From the NCBI GenBank assembly GCA_021828865.1, contig JAJZCW010000020.1, forward strand, positions 1-61,854: a DNA stretch of 61,854 nt, read 5' to 3'. This DNA is from Bacillota bacterium. GTDB lineage: Bacteria; Bacillota; Bacilli; Alicyclobacillales; SLC66. Below are positions 26,559-36,234 of this stretch, piece by piece (position 1 is the first letter of the stretch; each line of letters starts with the position of its first letter). The notes under the pieces were generated by a model that saw only the letters and a list, made by a program, of their open reading frames with translations, was not told the DNA's origin and made no database searches. A program made the translations under genes and the position numbers.

Positions 26559-28023
26559 TCATTTGGAGCGGGGACAAAAATATTCGCTCTTCTGGACTAT
26601 ACTTTTTACAGAGCGTTTTCCCCAACTCAAACACTTCGTTAATGATGTCTTCTCTCGCTTTCCAGGGCACCATCGACAATTCCTCTTGCATCCAGCCAAC
26701 CCCTCGAATCACATGTTTTACTACTGTTTCCGGGTCCTTAAAAAAGTTTACCGCCTTGGGTAACAACTGTTTAATATGCAAGTAACCAGCGCTCACAAAA
26801 TCCGCCAGTATTTCTTCAGGGGATTTTTGATTGTCGATGGGTACCTGATTTTTTGAGTTGTTGCCTATCCTGCTTTTTGCCAGCCTAGTGATCGGTTCCA
26901 TCCATTCCTGTACCAGTTTGTTCTCAGCCATATTAAATTTCAAAGGATGAGCTGTTGCAAAAAAGCCTTCAGGCCTTATTACGCGCATCACTTCTTGCAA
27001 GGCCTGGGGTAAATCCATAAAATGAAGGGAATTAAATGCAACCACTGCATCAAACGAATCTGATTCAAAGGGCAGGTGCTCAGCAGCAGCCTGAATAATC
27101 GTCACCCAATGCGCCCCCAGTTCATCTTGGCGTTTATTCGCGCGATACACCATTCCCATCGATGGGTCGATGGCCACCACTTGACCTTTTTCACCGACCA
27201 GTTCCGCCAACCCCGCGTCAAATGTGAAGAGGCCATTGGCACAACCAAGTTCCAGCACACGCATTCCCGGGTGAACTCCTGACCACGTAAGAAAATCCTT
27301 GCGAAGTTGCGTCATATTGGGCCAGAATTCATTAGCCACTTCCGTGTAATTTTGATAGAAAGTGAAATTATGAATCTGCAGTTGCCTTACTCTGCGAGTG
27401 AGATACCCACATTCATTTAAAATGTTTATATCTTCAAGGTATACCCTTTCCCCTCTATCGGTTAACGAAACGAAGCGAGTGCTATCGTGGATTTCAATCT
27501 GATAATTCCCTGAAAAAATACCCCAGAACAATTCATCACTTAAGGAATAGTCAACCCATGGTCGATGCCAACTTCCTAAATTGAATGTCTTCTCAGGAAT
27601 CTTCCCGTAATAATGCAATACCTGTGCATTTTCAAATGAAGTAACAAGACCATAAAGCTTCAAGACATTCCCAAACCCATAATCTGCAATAAATTGATTC
27701 AGGAGCCCTACCGCTTCCAAGATTTGTTCGTGATAGATGTCAAAATCGGCAAACTTGTAATGCGCGATCGACAACGCCGTGGAGGCAATAATTTCATAGA
27801 CAGCTGTTTTGGGAACGCGTTCTGAAAGAGGAAAAGCGCCGAACGCTTCAATTTTTTCTTCTTCGGTCCAGTTAAGATCTACCGTATTGGAGGCAATCTG
27901 ATCTACCAACGTAAATAAATCTACGTCAAAGCGAGATTCTGAATTCATCATCAGCCACGGACTGATGACTAATCCACGCTGCAAAAAATCCACCAATACT
28001 CGTTTGATGTCTTTATTCGCCAA
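26536..28023 (-). CDS. SAM-dependent methyltransferase with a long N-terminal domain
   Basis: A protein of about 495 residues. Residues from about 245 on form a class I methyltransferase (VLELGCANGLFTFDAG as motif I, VVAIDPSMGM, and VMRVIRPEGFFAT as a late motif). The first 240 residues contain a helical segment and a region resembling a winged helix (YLEDINILNECGYLTRRVRQL) with no family I can name. TTG at 28023 has AAGGTGG about eight bases upstream; the in-frame GTG at 28035 overlaps that site and is less likely. Substrate unknown. It sits directly after decayed acyl-CoA genes. Confidence 0.75.
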   Translation of the reverse strand: MANKDIKRVLVDFLQRGLVISPWLMMNSESRFDVDLFTLVDQIASNTVDLNWTEEEKIEAFGAFPLSERVPKTAVYEIIASTALSIAHYKFADFDIYHEQILEAVGLLNQFIADYGFGNVLKLYGLVTSFENAQVLHYYGKIPEKTFNLGSWHRPWVDYSLSDELFWGIFSGNYQIEIHDSTRFVSLTDRGERVYLEDINILNECGYLTRRVRQLQIHNFTFYQNYTEVANEFWPNMTQLRKDFLTWSGVHPGMRVLELGCANGLFTFDAGLAELVGEKGQVVAIDPSMGMVYRANKRQDELGAHWVTIIQAAAEHLPFESDSFDAVVAFNSLHFMDLPQALQEVMRVIRPEGFFATAHPLKFNMAENKLVQEWMEPITRLAKSRIGNNSKNQVPIDNQKSPEEILADFVSAGYLHIKQLLPKAVNFFKDPETVVKHVIRGVGWMQEELSMVPWKAREDIINEVFELGKTLCKKYSPEERIFLSPLQMIKGTKSC

Positions 28024-28046
28024 AGGAGCAACCACCTTTTTAGTGA

Positions 28047-28666
28047 CTAGAGTCCAAGATTTTTCGCAATAATCGTCTTCATAATCTCATTGGTCCCTGC
28101 ATAGATGGCCATTACAGGTATATCGCGAAATCTACGGGCTATTTCGTACTCCACCATATACCCGTAGCCGCCAAAAAGTTGCATACATTCAGCGATGATA
28201 TCCTTTGCCACATCGGTAGACCACCACGATTAAGTCGGCCTGAATGCCATTGGTGATAAACGTTTTTTGGCCGTTAAGGACATAGTCATGTCTATCTCGC
28301 TTGGCGGTGATGATGTCCCCATTTGCACAGCCGGGAGCTACCTCTTTTTTTGCTCCTCCGAACCATATGCTAACAAATAAAGAACGACCACATCGTTGTG
28401 CAGGCTGATGCCGACCATCCCGGATCCAACGCGCTCCAACTCCTCATCAATGACCACCGAATAACCGAAATCCGCTTCCGGCCCTCCATACGTTTCTGGC
28501 ACTGAAGGAGCCAGGTACCTCTGAGTGCCCATTTTCCTCCAAAATTCCTTAGGAATAAAATGTTTCCGCTCCCACTCTTCAAAATAAGGGACCGCCTCTT
28601 TTTCTAAAATCTGTGAAACGCCTGCCGAAACTGATGGTGTTCATCAGATAAATATAAATGGTTCAA
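28047..28666 (-). pseudogene. Decayed acyl-CoA dehydrogenase gene
   Basis: Pieces of an acyl-CoA dehydrogenase are readable on the minus strand: the N-terminus (SDEHHQFRQAFHRF, with a stop), a one-base shift to EKEAVPYFEEWERKH, the PETYGGPEADFGYSVV region, VLNGQKTFITNGI, and the C-terminus MQLFGGYGYMVEYEIARRF with AGTNEIMKTIIA. At least one frameshift and an internal deletion of roughly 150 codons (between ITNGIQAD and TDVAKDIIAE) break the gene. A Shine-Dalgarno before TTG 28666 survives. The gene was once part of a beta-oxidation set. Confidence 0.85.
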
Positions 28667-28686
28667 CCTACTACACTCCTTTATCG

Positions 28687-28845
28687 TTAACGCGGAGCCA
28701 TGCGAATCGCGCCATCCAGTCGAATCACTACACCATTTAACATGGATTTTTCTGCAATATGCTTGGCCAATAATCCCTATTCACGAGGTTGACCAAGGCG
28801 GGAGGGAAACGGCACTTGCGAGCCAAGCAATTGGATGATCACACC
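28687..28845 (-). pseudogene. 3' fragment of an SDR 3-hydroxyacyl-CoA dehydrogenase-like gene
   Basis: The remnant reads GVIIQLLGSQVPFPSRLG then QPRE, a TAG stop where a tyrosine codon is expected, GLLAKHIAE and finally MLNGVVIRLDGAIRMAPR before a proper TAA. That end is typical of the SDR-type 3-hydroxyacyl-CoA dehydrogenases. The N-terminal three quarters are missing. It lies 20 bases before the broken acyl-CoA dehydrogenase on the same strand, so a former operon decayed here. Confidence 0.7.
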
Positions 28846-29027
28846 GCTATCTCAGGTTGGATCATCATGAGCATGCCTTTGGCGGCGTCTATGATATTGT
28901 CACTGATTCATAACGAAATAGAGGAATGGAAGAAGGTCCACCACCATACCCAAGAATCCCCACGCGAAGCATGGGCAGATCAATGGAATGGTAGGTTGGG
29001 GATTTATTCATGAAAACGACTAGCTTT
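28846..29027. other. Intergenic DNA, no convincing gene
   Basis: A plus-strand frame (28789-29013) contains SGWIIMSMPLAASMILSLIH, faintly like the end of a GspF/TadB protein, but it overlaps the SDR fragment, has no start signal and is probably chance or more debris. Confidence 0.4.
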
Positions 29028-29396
29028 TCAATTGGGTTCTGTATGTTTTTTTAAGGTGGCTAATATGTGTTCCGCCTGAAATGGCTTGACGATAAAATCT
29101 TTAACTCCAGCTTTCATCGCATCTACTACCATTGCTTGCTGACCCATGGCAGAAACCATAATAATTTTTGCGTCTGGGTCCATAGCCATGATCTCTTTCA
29201 CTGCGTGAATCCCATCCATATCTGGCATAGTGATGTCCATGGTGACTACCTGCGGCTTAAGCTCCTTGAATTTTTCGATGGCTTCCACGCCATCTTTTGC
29301 CTCAGCCACCACCTCATACCCGCCTTTTTCTAAAATCCCTTTTAAAAGCATTCTCATAAATGCAGCATCATCTGCAATCATCACCCGAGTACCCAA
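29028..29396 (-). CDS. cheY: CheY-like single-domain response regulator
   Basis: A 122-residue receiver domain: acidic pair in MIADDAAFMRMLL, phosphorylated Asp53 or 54 in VVTMDITMPDMDG, the Thr/Ser position in MVSAMGQQ and the lysine in IVKPFQ. It has no output domain and so should act as a diffusible signal to the flagellar switch. TTG at 29396 has AGGAGGTTAT upstream. A chemoreceptor gene lies 1 kb away on the same strand, but CheA and the flagellar genes are not here. Confidence 0.88.
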   Translation of the reverse strand: MGTRVMIADDAAFMRMLLKGILEKGGYEVVAEAKDGVEAIEKFKELKPQVVTMDITMPDMDGIHAVKEIMAMDPDAKIIMVSAMGQQAMVVDAMKAGVKDFIVKPFQAEHILATLKKHTEPN

Positions 29397-29540
29397 CTGA
29401 TAACCTCCTGAAATTATGCCTTTATCGTGATCACTATATGTATTCAGTATACCGTGTTATCAAAATTTCGCCATTGTTATTGTATGCCTTCTTCAGATAT
29501 AGTGAGAAAGTGCCAACAAAAACTGACAGGAGCGGATACT

Positions 29541-30281
29541 GTGAAAAAAGGAATGATCGTCATCCTTCTCCTATTCTTTTTAGGGGGTATCTTTTTATAC
29601 CAATGGCAACATTCTTTAAAAGTAACGGAAGCGGTTTCGAAAAACACTACCCCCATCAGCAAAAAAACACCGAAAACAACTAGAAAATTGATTACAGGCA
29701 TTCGTGTGATGGGCATTGGCGGATCGATCGCAGAAGGTCACGGCGCACCAAACGACAATGGCTACTTGCAAATGACTTTTCACCATTTTGGCGATCAATA
29801 TTACAATAAGGCGATTTATGGAGCCAATGGGACACAACTTGCCACGTTATACAAAGGCGACTATCATTCATGGCTAAACCAAATTCATCCACAGGCAGTG
29901 GCTATTTCTTGGGGACTATTGAATGATGTGGTTCCTAACACACCTTATTCCAAGTTCAACGGATATATCAGGACGGAAATCAATCAGGCGCTTGCCAAAA
30001 ATGCGATCGTTTTCATCATTACACCACCTGTCACTGAATTTTCCTATGGGACTTATGGAAAAAAGGAAATCTTATATAGCCAAGAAGAAATTCACTTTAT
30101 CCAAAAAATGCACACCCCTCATGTCTATATTCTCGACTTGTTTACGCAGATGAAAAGGTACATTGAAAATAATCATATAAGCATTAGTAGTCTATCTTCC
30201 GACCCCCATCACCCCAACACCAAAGGCTATCAAATAGCAGCCAATATTTTGGTTTCCGATCTGAATCAATTATTCCCTTGA
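29541..30281 (+). CDS. Membrane-anchored SGNH/GDSL hydrolase
   Basis: A 246-residue protein with an N-terminal signal anchor (GMIVILLLFFLGGIF) and an SGNH esterase-type domain. The catalytic serine is in GIGGSIAEGHGA, block III is SWGLLNDV and the Asp-His pair is in SDPHHPNTKGYQ. It should act outside the membrane on an ester bond of lipid or carbohydrate. GTG at 29541 has AGGAGCGG upstream. A terminator follows directly. Confidence 0.83.
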   Translation: MKKGMIVILLLFFLGGIFLYQWQHSLKVTEAVSKNTTPISKKTPKTTRKLITGIRVMGIGGSIAEGHGAPNDNGYLQMTFHHFGDQYYNKAIYGANGTQLATLYKGDYHSWLNQIHPQAVAISWGLLNDVVPNTPYSKFNGYIRTEINQALAKNAIVFIITPPVTEFSYGTYGKKEILYSQEEIHFIQKMHTPHVYILDLFTQMKRYIENNHISISSLSSDPHHPNTKGYQIAANILVSDLNQLFP

Positions 30282-30290
30282 TGATCGAGG

Positions 30291-30312
30291 AGGGGGGCCT
30301 AACCCCCTTTTT
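30291..30312 (+). terminator. Terminator after the SGNH hydrolase
   Basis: AGGGGG and CCCCCT arms with a six-base loop, followed by five Ts. Confidence 0.8.
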
Positions 30313-30351
30313 AATTCAATTTTATAGGCAAAAGCTGCGAACCAATTCTTC

Positions 30352-32151
30352 TTATTGTTGAGTCACGTCTTCAGATTGATCGTAGGAACCTGTGGTACTA
30401 TCTTCGATAGGTTCTATGTTGATCTCCTTTGTCACGTCACCCATATGAAATTGTAAGGAATGCGATTGTAACTTTTCTGCATATTCTTGCAAAGTAGTGC
30501 TTGCTGCGGACATTTCCTCAGTCGCCGCATTTTGCTCTTCCGCTGTTGCAGAAACGTTTGTAATTTCGTTCAGCACCTGTTGTGATAATCTGGTCATCTG
30601 CTCTGCAGATTGATTCAGTTGATTCACGTTTCCTGACATTACACTCGTTGCATCGATCACTTCACCAATGTGGTTGGAAATCACCAGTACTGATTCAGCT
30701 ATTTCAGAGAACACTTGATTCACTAACTGCATCGCAGATGAACCACTATTGACCTGTTCTTTCTCAATGTTGGCGGATTCCACCGATTCTTTCATATCAC
30801 GTTGAATTTCTTCAATTAACGATGAGATTTGGGAGGAGGCCTTTTGCGATTCCTCTGCTAGTTTTCTAACTTCGTCGGCAACCACTGCAAATCCTTTGCC
30901 CTGTTCACCTGCCCTGGCCGCTTCAATCGCTGCATTTAGCGCAAGCAGATTGGTCTGTTCTGCAATTTCATTAATCATTTGAATGATTTCCCCAATAGAT
31001 TGCGAACGCTTGTTCAACCTTTCAATGCGGGAATAATTAAGATCTACATTGGATCGAATTTCGTTCATTTTTTGAATGGCGTCCTTAACAATCGTATCGC
31101 CCCTATCCTTGTGATTCACTAACTGCTGGACAAGTCCACTGGTATGTGCGGTACTTTCGGACACCAGATTGATCGCTTGCATCAATTGTTCAATCGCCTT
31201 CATCATGCTTGTGGCCTGTAAATTTTGCTGATCAGCAGCTTCATTCACCTGAATCGCTGATTCCGACAGATTCGATGCAGAAACTGCCACTTGGTCCGTG
31301 ATGAAATGCATCTCATTAGAGGTTGAATATAAGTGTGTAGCAGTTTGCTGCAATTCCCTTATTAAATTGGCAATTGCACTCTGCATTGTGAAAAATGCAT
31401 TAATCAAATCTCCCGTCTCATCGCGATTGACTACTTGGACTTCTTGATGACTGAAATCTCCTGTTGCCATTTTGTTGGCTAAATCAAGAGATAGCTTGAT
31501 GTTTTTTGTGATTCTTGACGATAGCCAAACGCCTAGCAGAATAGCAACCAAAGCTGCAATGATCGTGCCTATGATGCCCACCATTTTTGCCAAAGAGATT
31601 TGCATGCGAAATTGAGATTTAGCCATTAATTGTTGTTTGGTAATAGAATCCGCGAAGTTAGAAAGCGCTTTCGTTGTTGACGTTAGCGGAATTTGTGCAT
31701 ACTTTTCTTGCGTTTTCATCTGCTGTTGAGTTGACGTAAATGAACTCGTCATATATAAAAAACTATTCATGATATAACTGGACCAGGTAGTTTCAAACTG
31801 ATTCAAATTATTCGTATACAATGTTTTTGAGGATGGAGGTAACGTATTAATCAATTTTTGTAGCGAACGCTCAAGATTTGCAATCTGACTAACCGCAGCT
31901 TGATATTGATTATAATAGGTCGGCTGTTCGCTAGAGGATGCCATCAAGTAACGGGCTCCAATATCATCCACTGTAATTGCTTTTGAATTCAGCGCATTAA
32001 CCCCTGACAATAACTGATTATCCACATTCATGATCTGTTCACTCAAATTAAGAGATGCGTTGTTCTCACCAATTTGAATGATAATGGTCACCAAAAATAT
32101 AATAACAACAAATACAAAAGAAGTAAGTAATTTAGATCGTATTGTTTTCAT
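30352..32151 (-). CDS. Methyl-accepting chemotaxis protein
   Basis: A 599-residue receptor. Helices at about 8-27 and 190-212 flank a four-helix-bundle type outside domain. HAMP follows (to about 265). The signalling hairpin tip ([21 protein letters not shown], with [15 protein letters not shown]) is intact. ATTEEM-like methylation segments ([10 protein letters not shown]) lie near 555. The C-terminus has no CheB/CheR tether pentapeptide. It should act with the CheY of this region. Ligand unknown. Confidence 0.94.
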   Translation of the reverse strand: MKTIRSKLLTSFVFVVIIFLVTIIIQIGENNASLNLSEQIMNVDNQLLSGVNALNSKAITVDDIGARYLMASSSEQPTYYNQYQAAVSQIANLERSLQKLINTLPPSSKTLYTNNLNQFETTWSSYIMNSFLYMTSSFTSTQQQMKTQEKYAQIPLTSTTKALSNFADSITKQQLMAKSQFRMQISLAKMVGIIGTIIAALVAILLGVWLSSRITKNIKLSLDLANKMATGDFSHQEVQVVNRDETGDLINAFFTMQSAIANLIRELQQTATHLYSTSNEMHFITDQVAVSASNLSESAIQVNEAADQQNLQATSMMKAIEQLMQAINLVSESTAHTSGLVQQLVNHKDRGDTIVKDAIQKMNEIRSNVDLNYSRIERLNKRSQSIGEIIQMINEIAEQTNLLALNAAIEAARAGEQGKGFAVVADEVRKLAEESQKASSQISSLIEEIQRDMKESVESANIEKEQVNSGSSAMQLVNQVFSEIAESVLVISNHIGEVIDATSVMSGNVNQLNQSAEQMTRLSQQVLNEITNVSATAEEQNAATEEMSAASTTLQEYAEKLQSHSLQFHMGDVTKEINIEPIEDSTTGSYDQSEDVTQQ

Positions 32152-32310
32152 ACATGCCTCCGCTTTGTACTGAGAAGATTATAATTTCCGATACACAACT
32201 ATACATGATTACGATGTTTAATTCTATAGAAAGTTGTATTGAATCTTTTTCGTTGTGCCAATCCTCTATTGAGACGATACCTTTTCATGCCACGAGAACA
32301 GACTTAAATG

Positions 32311-32319
32311 TGGTATAAT
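32311..32319 (+). promoter_or_regulatory. Extended -10 promoter for the MFS gene
   Basis: TGGTATAAT is a perfect extended -10 element; no good -35 box is seen 16-18 bases upstream, as is common with extended -10 promoters. A transcript from about 32326 would carry a leader of some 150 bases. Confidence 0.55.
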
Positions 32320-32327
32320 GGAAACAC

Positions 32328-32480
32328 AGGTGAATCCCCTTGGTAGTTGTTGCTTGACACTTCCATATTACCAAACTGGGACACACCTTTATTATTTTTA
32401 CTTCTTAAGTTGGCATGGATTTCAACTTGCTGGGAAAGACGATCATTGAAAGTAAAGTGTAAATGAAAGGATGCCAACTT
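32328..32480 (+). promoter_or_regulatory. Structured 5' leader, candidate riboswitch or attenuator
   Basis: Two stems are predicted. The first uses nested arms AGGTG/CACCT (32328-32332 with 32384-32388), CCC/GGG (32378-32380) and TTGGTA/TACCAA (32340-32345 with 32369-32374), followed by the U-rich TTTATTATTTTTA. The second pairs AAGTTGGCAT (32407-32416) with ATGCCAACTT (32471-32480), which covers the TTG start, with TTTCAA/TTGAAA inside. I know no riboswitch class with this form. Confidence 0.5.
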
Positions 32481-33672
32481 GAAGATATCAAGCAAATATT
32501 TTCGACTTTCTTTATACTATTTTTTTTATTTCACCACAATCTCTACATATGCTCCCTATTTAGGGTTGTACTTATCTTTTCGCGGCTTGAGTTATACCGA
32601 AGTTGGATTGGCTCTTGCGGTCCCTCCGTTTATTGGATTGTTCGCTCAACCAGTTTGGGGTATGATCGTTGACCACTACCAAAATGAGCGCTGGTTAGTA
32701 CCAAGTTGGATCGGATTGTCCGCATTGGCTCTCCTGTTGTTCCAGCACCTGTCTGGCTTGGATTGGCTTCTACCGGGATTGGCAGTTTTCGCGTTAATGC
32801 AAACGGGAACAGTGCCTGTGGTTGACAGTCTAACCATTCGCGTAACTGGCATTGAAAATTTTGGGAAAGTTCGCTTATTTGGTTCTCTGGGATGGGCTCT
32901 TGCTGCTCTGCCAACCGCTTTTATATACCACAAATTTGGTATTACTATGCTTCCGTACACCTATTTTGTCGCAGTTATTTTGGCACTGATTGGCTGGTCG
33001 ATATACCCAAAAATGATAAGTTCCAAAAGATACAGGAATCGATCTCATCATACTAATAATCGATTGGCATTAAAACGCTTACTTCACAATAAGCGCTTTC
33101 TATTGGTATTGCTGGCTACCACTTTGGTAACAACAAGCCAATCAATTAACGGAAATTTCTTTGCTATCTACTATCACGATTTAGGACATCCAATGAACCT
33201 ATTGGGAGGGATTTATTCACTAGGCGCCCTGTGTGAACTTCCATTTATGTTCTTCGTCGGTAGATTATTGAACCGATTTGGCCCGGGGAGAGTGTTTCTT
33301 ATTGGAGCCACCGTATTTGCATTGCGATGGGTAACCTTATCCCTTTCTCCGCCAACCTATATTTTACTGCTCGCGCAGTTGACACACGGAATTTCGTTTG
33401 GATTTACGTTTCCTGCTGGTGTGGCAATTGCCGCCGGCGTTAGCGAGGAAGGCACTCGTGCCACTGCGCAAGCAATTTACAGTGCTTTTAATACGGGGAT
33501 ATCATTTATTATAGGTAGCATTTTTGGGGGCATAGCGCTTACCTCCTTTGGACCACTTGCTCTATATCGTGAAGCAACTGGACTGGCTCTTATCGGAATT
33601 TTGGCGATGGTTTTCATGTTACGCCGATGGGGAGAATTGGTTGCTTCTGAAAATGATCAAAGCATGAACTAA
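32479..33672 (+). CDS. Major facilitator superfamily transporter
   Basis: A 397-residue protein with about 12 hydrophobic helices and the MFS loop GMIVDHYQNERW between helices 2 and 3. The start (YYFFYFTTISTYAPYLGLYLSFRGLS) and overall pattern resemble the MFS_1-like/LacY-type group rather than a drug exporter. TTG at 32479 has AAAGGATG upstream and is included in a predicted stem. Next to an amino-sugar locus on the opposite strand; its substrate cannot be told from sequence. Confidence 0.85.
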   Translation: MKISSKYFRLSLYYFFYFTTISTYAPYLGLYLSFRGLSYTEVGLALAVPPFIGLFAQPVWGMIVDHYQNERWLVPSWIGLSALALLLFQHLSGLDWLLPGLAVFALMQTGTVPVVDSLTIRVTGIENFGKVRLFGSLGWALAALPTAFIYHKFGITMLPYTYFVAVILALIGWSIYPKMISSKRYRNRSHHTNNRLALKRLLHNKRFLLVLLATTLVTTSQSINGNFFAIYYHDLGHPMNLLGGIYSLGALCELPFMFFVGRLLNRFGPGRVFLIGATVFALRWVTLSLSPPTYILLLAQLTHGISFGFTFPAGVAIAAGVSEEGTRATAQAIYSAFNTGISFIIGSIFGGIALTSFGPLALYREATGLALIGILAMVFMLRRWGELVASENDQSMN

Positions 33673-33708
33673 TAACGTCCTAAAATCAAATCACCGAAAA
33701 TTCCCCAC

Positions 33709-34836
33709 TTACTTCCTGTAAACCAAATTGCCACGAACAAAAGTATGTGTCACATCCCATCCATCATCGATGCTAATGATATTAGCAGGAGAACCCACCC
33801 TTATTTGCCCGAAGGGAAGATTCAATAATCTTGACTGATTCGCTGAGGTGACTGGGATGACATCCTCTTTTTGTAGAATTCCTAAATTCAATAAATTTTT
33901 TACTGCTTTATCCAATGTCAATACACTTCCAGCTATAGTACCGTCCAATAATCGAACAGTTCCATTTTTGACAGTCACAATTTGATTGCCCAACGTATAT
34001 TGTTGACCTTCAGGCATACAAGCTGCCCGAATAGCATCAGTGATCAGCATGACTTTATCAGTTCCCTTCATTCGAAAAATGATTTTCATCACCGCTGAAT
34101 TCACATGAATTTTGTCTGCAATCAATTCCGCATAAATATCATCACTGTCGAACACTGCACCAACTAACCCTGGATCTCGATGATATAACCCCGTCATTGC
34201 ATTAAAAAGATGAGTAGCGCTCTGAACACCCCATACAAATGATTCTTTCGCTTGTTGAAAGGTGGCTGAGGAATGTCCGGCTGAAACGATAATTCCCATT
34301 CTCCTGCATGCTTTAATGAGTTCATCTGCCCCGTTCACGTCGGGAGCGACAGTAATATACCGAATCGCGTTGCCGGAAAGCTTCATCCATCTGGATAGCA
34401 ATTCAACATTGGGTGCCTGTATGAATTCTTTGGGCTGAGCACCTGCTTTATCCATATGAATAAAAGGTCCTTCTAAATGAAAACCAATAATTTCTGCACC
34501 GTCTCTCTTTCGATCAGGCCGAAAAGCAGTGAGTGACTTTTCAATGTGATCAGCACGCTCAGTGATCGTAGTTAACAGCAAAGCCGTCGTCCCGTGTTTG
34601 GCGTGAGTAGCGGCAATTTGCTCAAACGCATCTTCAGAAGCGTCCATGGTATCGGCTCCCCCACCACCATGGACATGGATATCGATATACCCCGGTAAAA
34701 GAGTTCCTGACGTATCCACCAATTCGCTACCCACAGTGGCTATTGTCCCATTATCGCGAATATCTGTAATCAAACCATCTTCTACTTCAATAACTTTAGT
34801 GACACCTTCCAGCGTGCCTTTTATCAGTTGTTTCAT
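33709..34836 (-). CDS. nagA: N-acetylglucosamine-6-phosphate deacetylase
   Basis: Removes acetate from GlcNAc-6-P in the cytoplasm, feeding NagB. The 375-residue product has metal-site motifs DIHVHGGGG and GFHLEGPFI, histidines in AGHSSAT and THLFNAM, and the catalytic aspartate in ITDAIRAA. It ends the amino-sugar operon, 16 bases after the SIS gene. Start ATG. Confidence 0.93.
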   Translation of the reverse strand: MKQLIKGTLEGVTKVIEVEDGLITDIRDNGTIATVGSELVDTSGTLLPGYIDIHVHGGGGADTMDASEDAFEQIAATHAKHGTTALLLTTITERADHIEKSLTAFRPDRKRDGAEIIGFHLEGPFIHMDKAGAQPKEFIQAPNVELLSRWMKLSGNAIRYITVAPDVNGADELIKACRRMGIIVSAGHSSATFQQAKESFVWGVQSATHLFNAMTGLYHRDPGLVGAVFDSDDIYAELIADKIHVNSAVMKIIFRMKGTDKVMLITDAIRAACMPEGQQYTLGNQIVTVKNGTVRLLDGTIAGSVLTLDKAVKNLLNLGILQKEDVIPVTSANQSRLLNLPFGQIRVGSPANIISIDDGWDVTHTFVRGNLVYRK

Positions 34837-34851
34837 AATTTATCGCCCCAA

Positions 34852-35592
34852 TTAAATTCTGCCTGTATAAAGGCTCCGTATTTTTGCGTTATGTTCATCT
34901 GCCCCATCGACATTTGCACTAATCAGAATAGGTACATCCATTCCTTTTTGTAGTAAATTTTTTGTAATTTCTGCTGTTAAGCATTGTGCTATCACAGCGC
35001 CAGTAACAGATGATATTGAACATACTTTGGTGATCAAGGATTCGTCATCCAATATGGCATCGCCGAGAGGTCCTCCATTATCAATGAGATGATCAGCCAA
35101 CTCGAAAAGTCGCTTTCCGGAAGGGTGCCTGGCTGTCACTTTCGTGGTATGATCCATAGACGTCACCACCACTAAAGGCAATCCCCTCTGTTTTAAAAGT
35201 AATGCCATTTCGATGAGGGCTCCATTACGCCCAGAATTGGACACTAAAATTGCGGCATCATTGTCCCGAATGTCATACAAATTAAGAAGTTCATGTGCCA
35301 CCCGAGGATCTCGTTCAATTTCTGGATTATTGATATCGTCTGCATCTTTTACACCGTGCCTTAACAAATCATCAAAGGACATGGCATGCATTGGTACTAG
35401 GCCGCCTGCTCTGTTTGACATTTCCATAGAAAAAGCTCGTGAATGTCCAGAACCAAATATATGCACCACGCCACCCAACTGTATTTGATTCGCCAACATG
35501 TCAGCTGCGCGTTTTATCGAATCCATCTGTGTATCCAATGTTTTTCTTAAATATAACTCTGCCTGTTGAAAATAAGATTCAGCACTTACCAA
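34852..35592 (-). CDS. SIS-domain phosphosugar-binding protein (UPF0309 type)
   Basis: A 246-residue protein with a single SIS domain: HIFGSGHSRAF and ILVSNSGRNGA form the sugar-phosphate pocket; the end (SANVDGADEHN) is typical of the UPF0309 group. It could be an isomerase or etherase of GlcNAc or MurNAc phosphates; it is shorter than MurQ and lacks the MurQ signature. TTG at 35592 follows GAGGTGG. A longer frame overlaps the preceding gene and has no site. Confidence 0.82.
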   Translation of the reverse strand: MVSAESYFQQAELYLRKTLDTQMDSIKRAADMLANQIQLGGVVHIFGSGHSRAFSMEMSNRAGGLVPMHAMSFDDLLRHGVKDADDINNPEIERDPRVAHELLNLYDIRDNDAAILVSNSGRNGALIEMALLLKQRGLPLVVVTSMDHTTKVTARHPSGKRLFELADHLIDNGGPLGDAILDDESLITKVCSISSVTGAVIAQCLTAEITKNLLQKGMDVPILISANVDGADEHNAKIRSLYTGRI

Positions 35593-35632
35593 TATGTCCA
35601 CCTCATTTTTTATTGAAATTTTCTTTTCCTTT

Positions 35633-36220
35633 TCACTGAAAATGCATTTTTTCTTCAAGTTTCAATATTAACCACCCAATAAAAGCACCATCTGCCAATA
35701 AAATGAATATTGGAATCTTAACACTAATGACAATCACGAGCAGAATAGCAAAAGTGATCAATATCGTTTTACTAGGGAACATCATTAGCGCACCCCATGC
35801 AGTAAACAAAACATCACGAATCGGTCTTTTATCATTAGATAAAATTGAAACAGATTGAATAACAATGCCTTGAAGCAAAAAATTGATAAATATAATCACT
35901 CCGATGTAAATAATCGCTAAAATCAAATGGCTTGAATGCAACATGATCTGAATGTTGATCCATGAAAGTGATAAAATGAGCAAATAGGGGATCCCTATCA
36001 ACAAACCACTGATTGCCCTGTCTGCGAAAGTTTGAAAAAAGATGGTCACCGTTCCCCAATACCCTTGATTGATATACCGCATCGCTCTCGTTGCCGCAAT
36101 CGTCGCAGGAATACAGGTCACGATGAAAAGTGAACTAAAGATCCAAAGCAGGCTAATTAAAATCCCTACGGTAAGTGTGGTCCAACGGTCTATCATAAGA
36201 TGGACCCACTTTCCTATCAT
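35633..36220 (-). CDS. YesL-like (DUF624) membrane protein
   Basis: A 195-residue membrane protein with about five helices. IPATIAATRAMRYI and similar segments fit the DUF624/YesL family, which is nearly always encoded beside ABC sugar permeases. ATG at 36220 has GGGGGTGAT upstream and follows the second permease by 14 bases. Function unknown, probably accessory to the transporter. Confidence 0.8.
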   Translation of the reverse strand: MIGKWVHLMIDRWTTLTVGILISLLWIFSSLFIVTCIPATIAATRAMRYINQGYWGTVTIFFQTFADRAISGLLIGIPYLLILSLSWINIQIMLHSSHLILAIIYIGVIIFINFLLQGIVIQSVSILSNDKRPIRDVLFTAWGALMMFPSKTILITFAILLVIVISVKIPIFILLADGAFIGWLILKLEEKMHFQ

Positions 36221-36234
36221 GCGATCACCCCCAA

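Noticed and set aside
28789..29013. Plus-strand frame with a segment like the end of a GspF/TadB protein
   Set aside because: Overlaps the SDR remnant on the other strand, no ribosome site, and the second half matches nothing.
32304..32495. Minus-strand 63-codon frame over the MFS leader
   Set aside because: No ribosome site or family likeness; the same DNA makes good stems on the plus strand.
34852..35592. MurQ (MurNAc-6-phosphate etherase) for the SIS protein
   Set aside because: The protein is too short and its C-terminal end matches the UPF0309 group instead.
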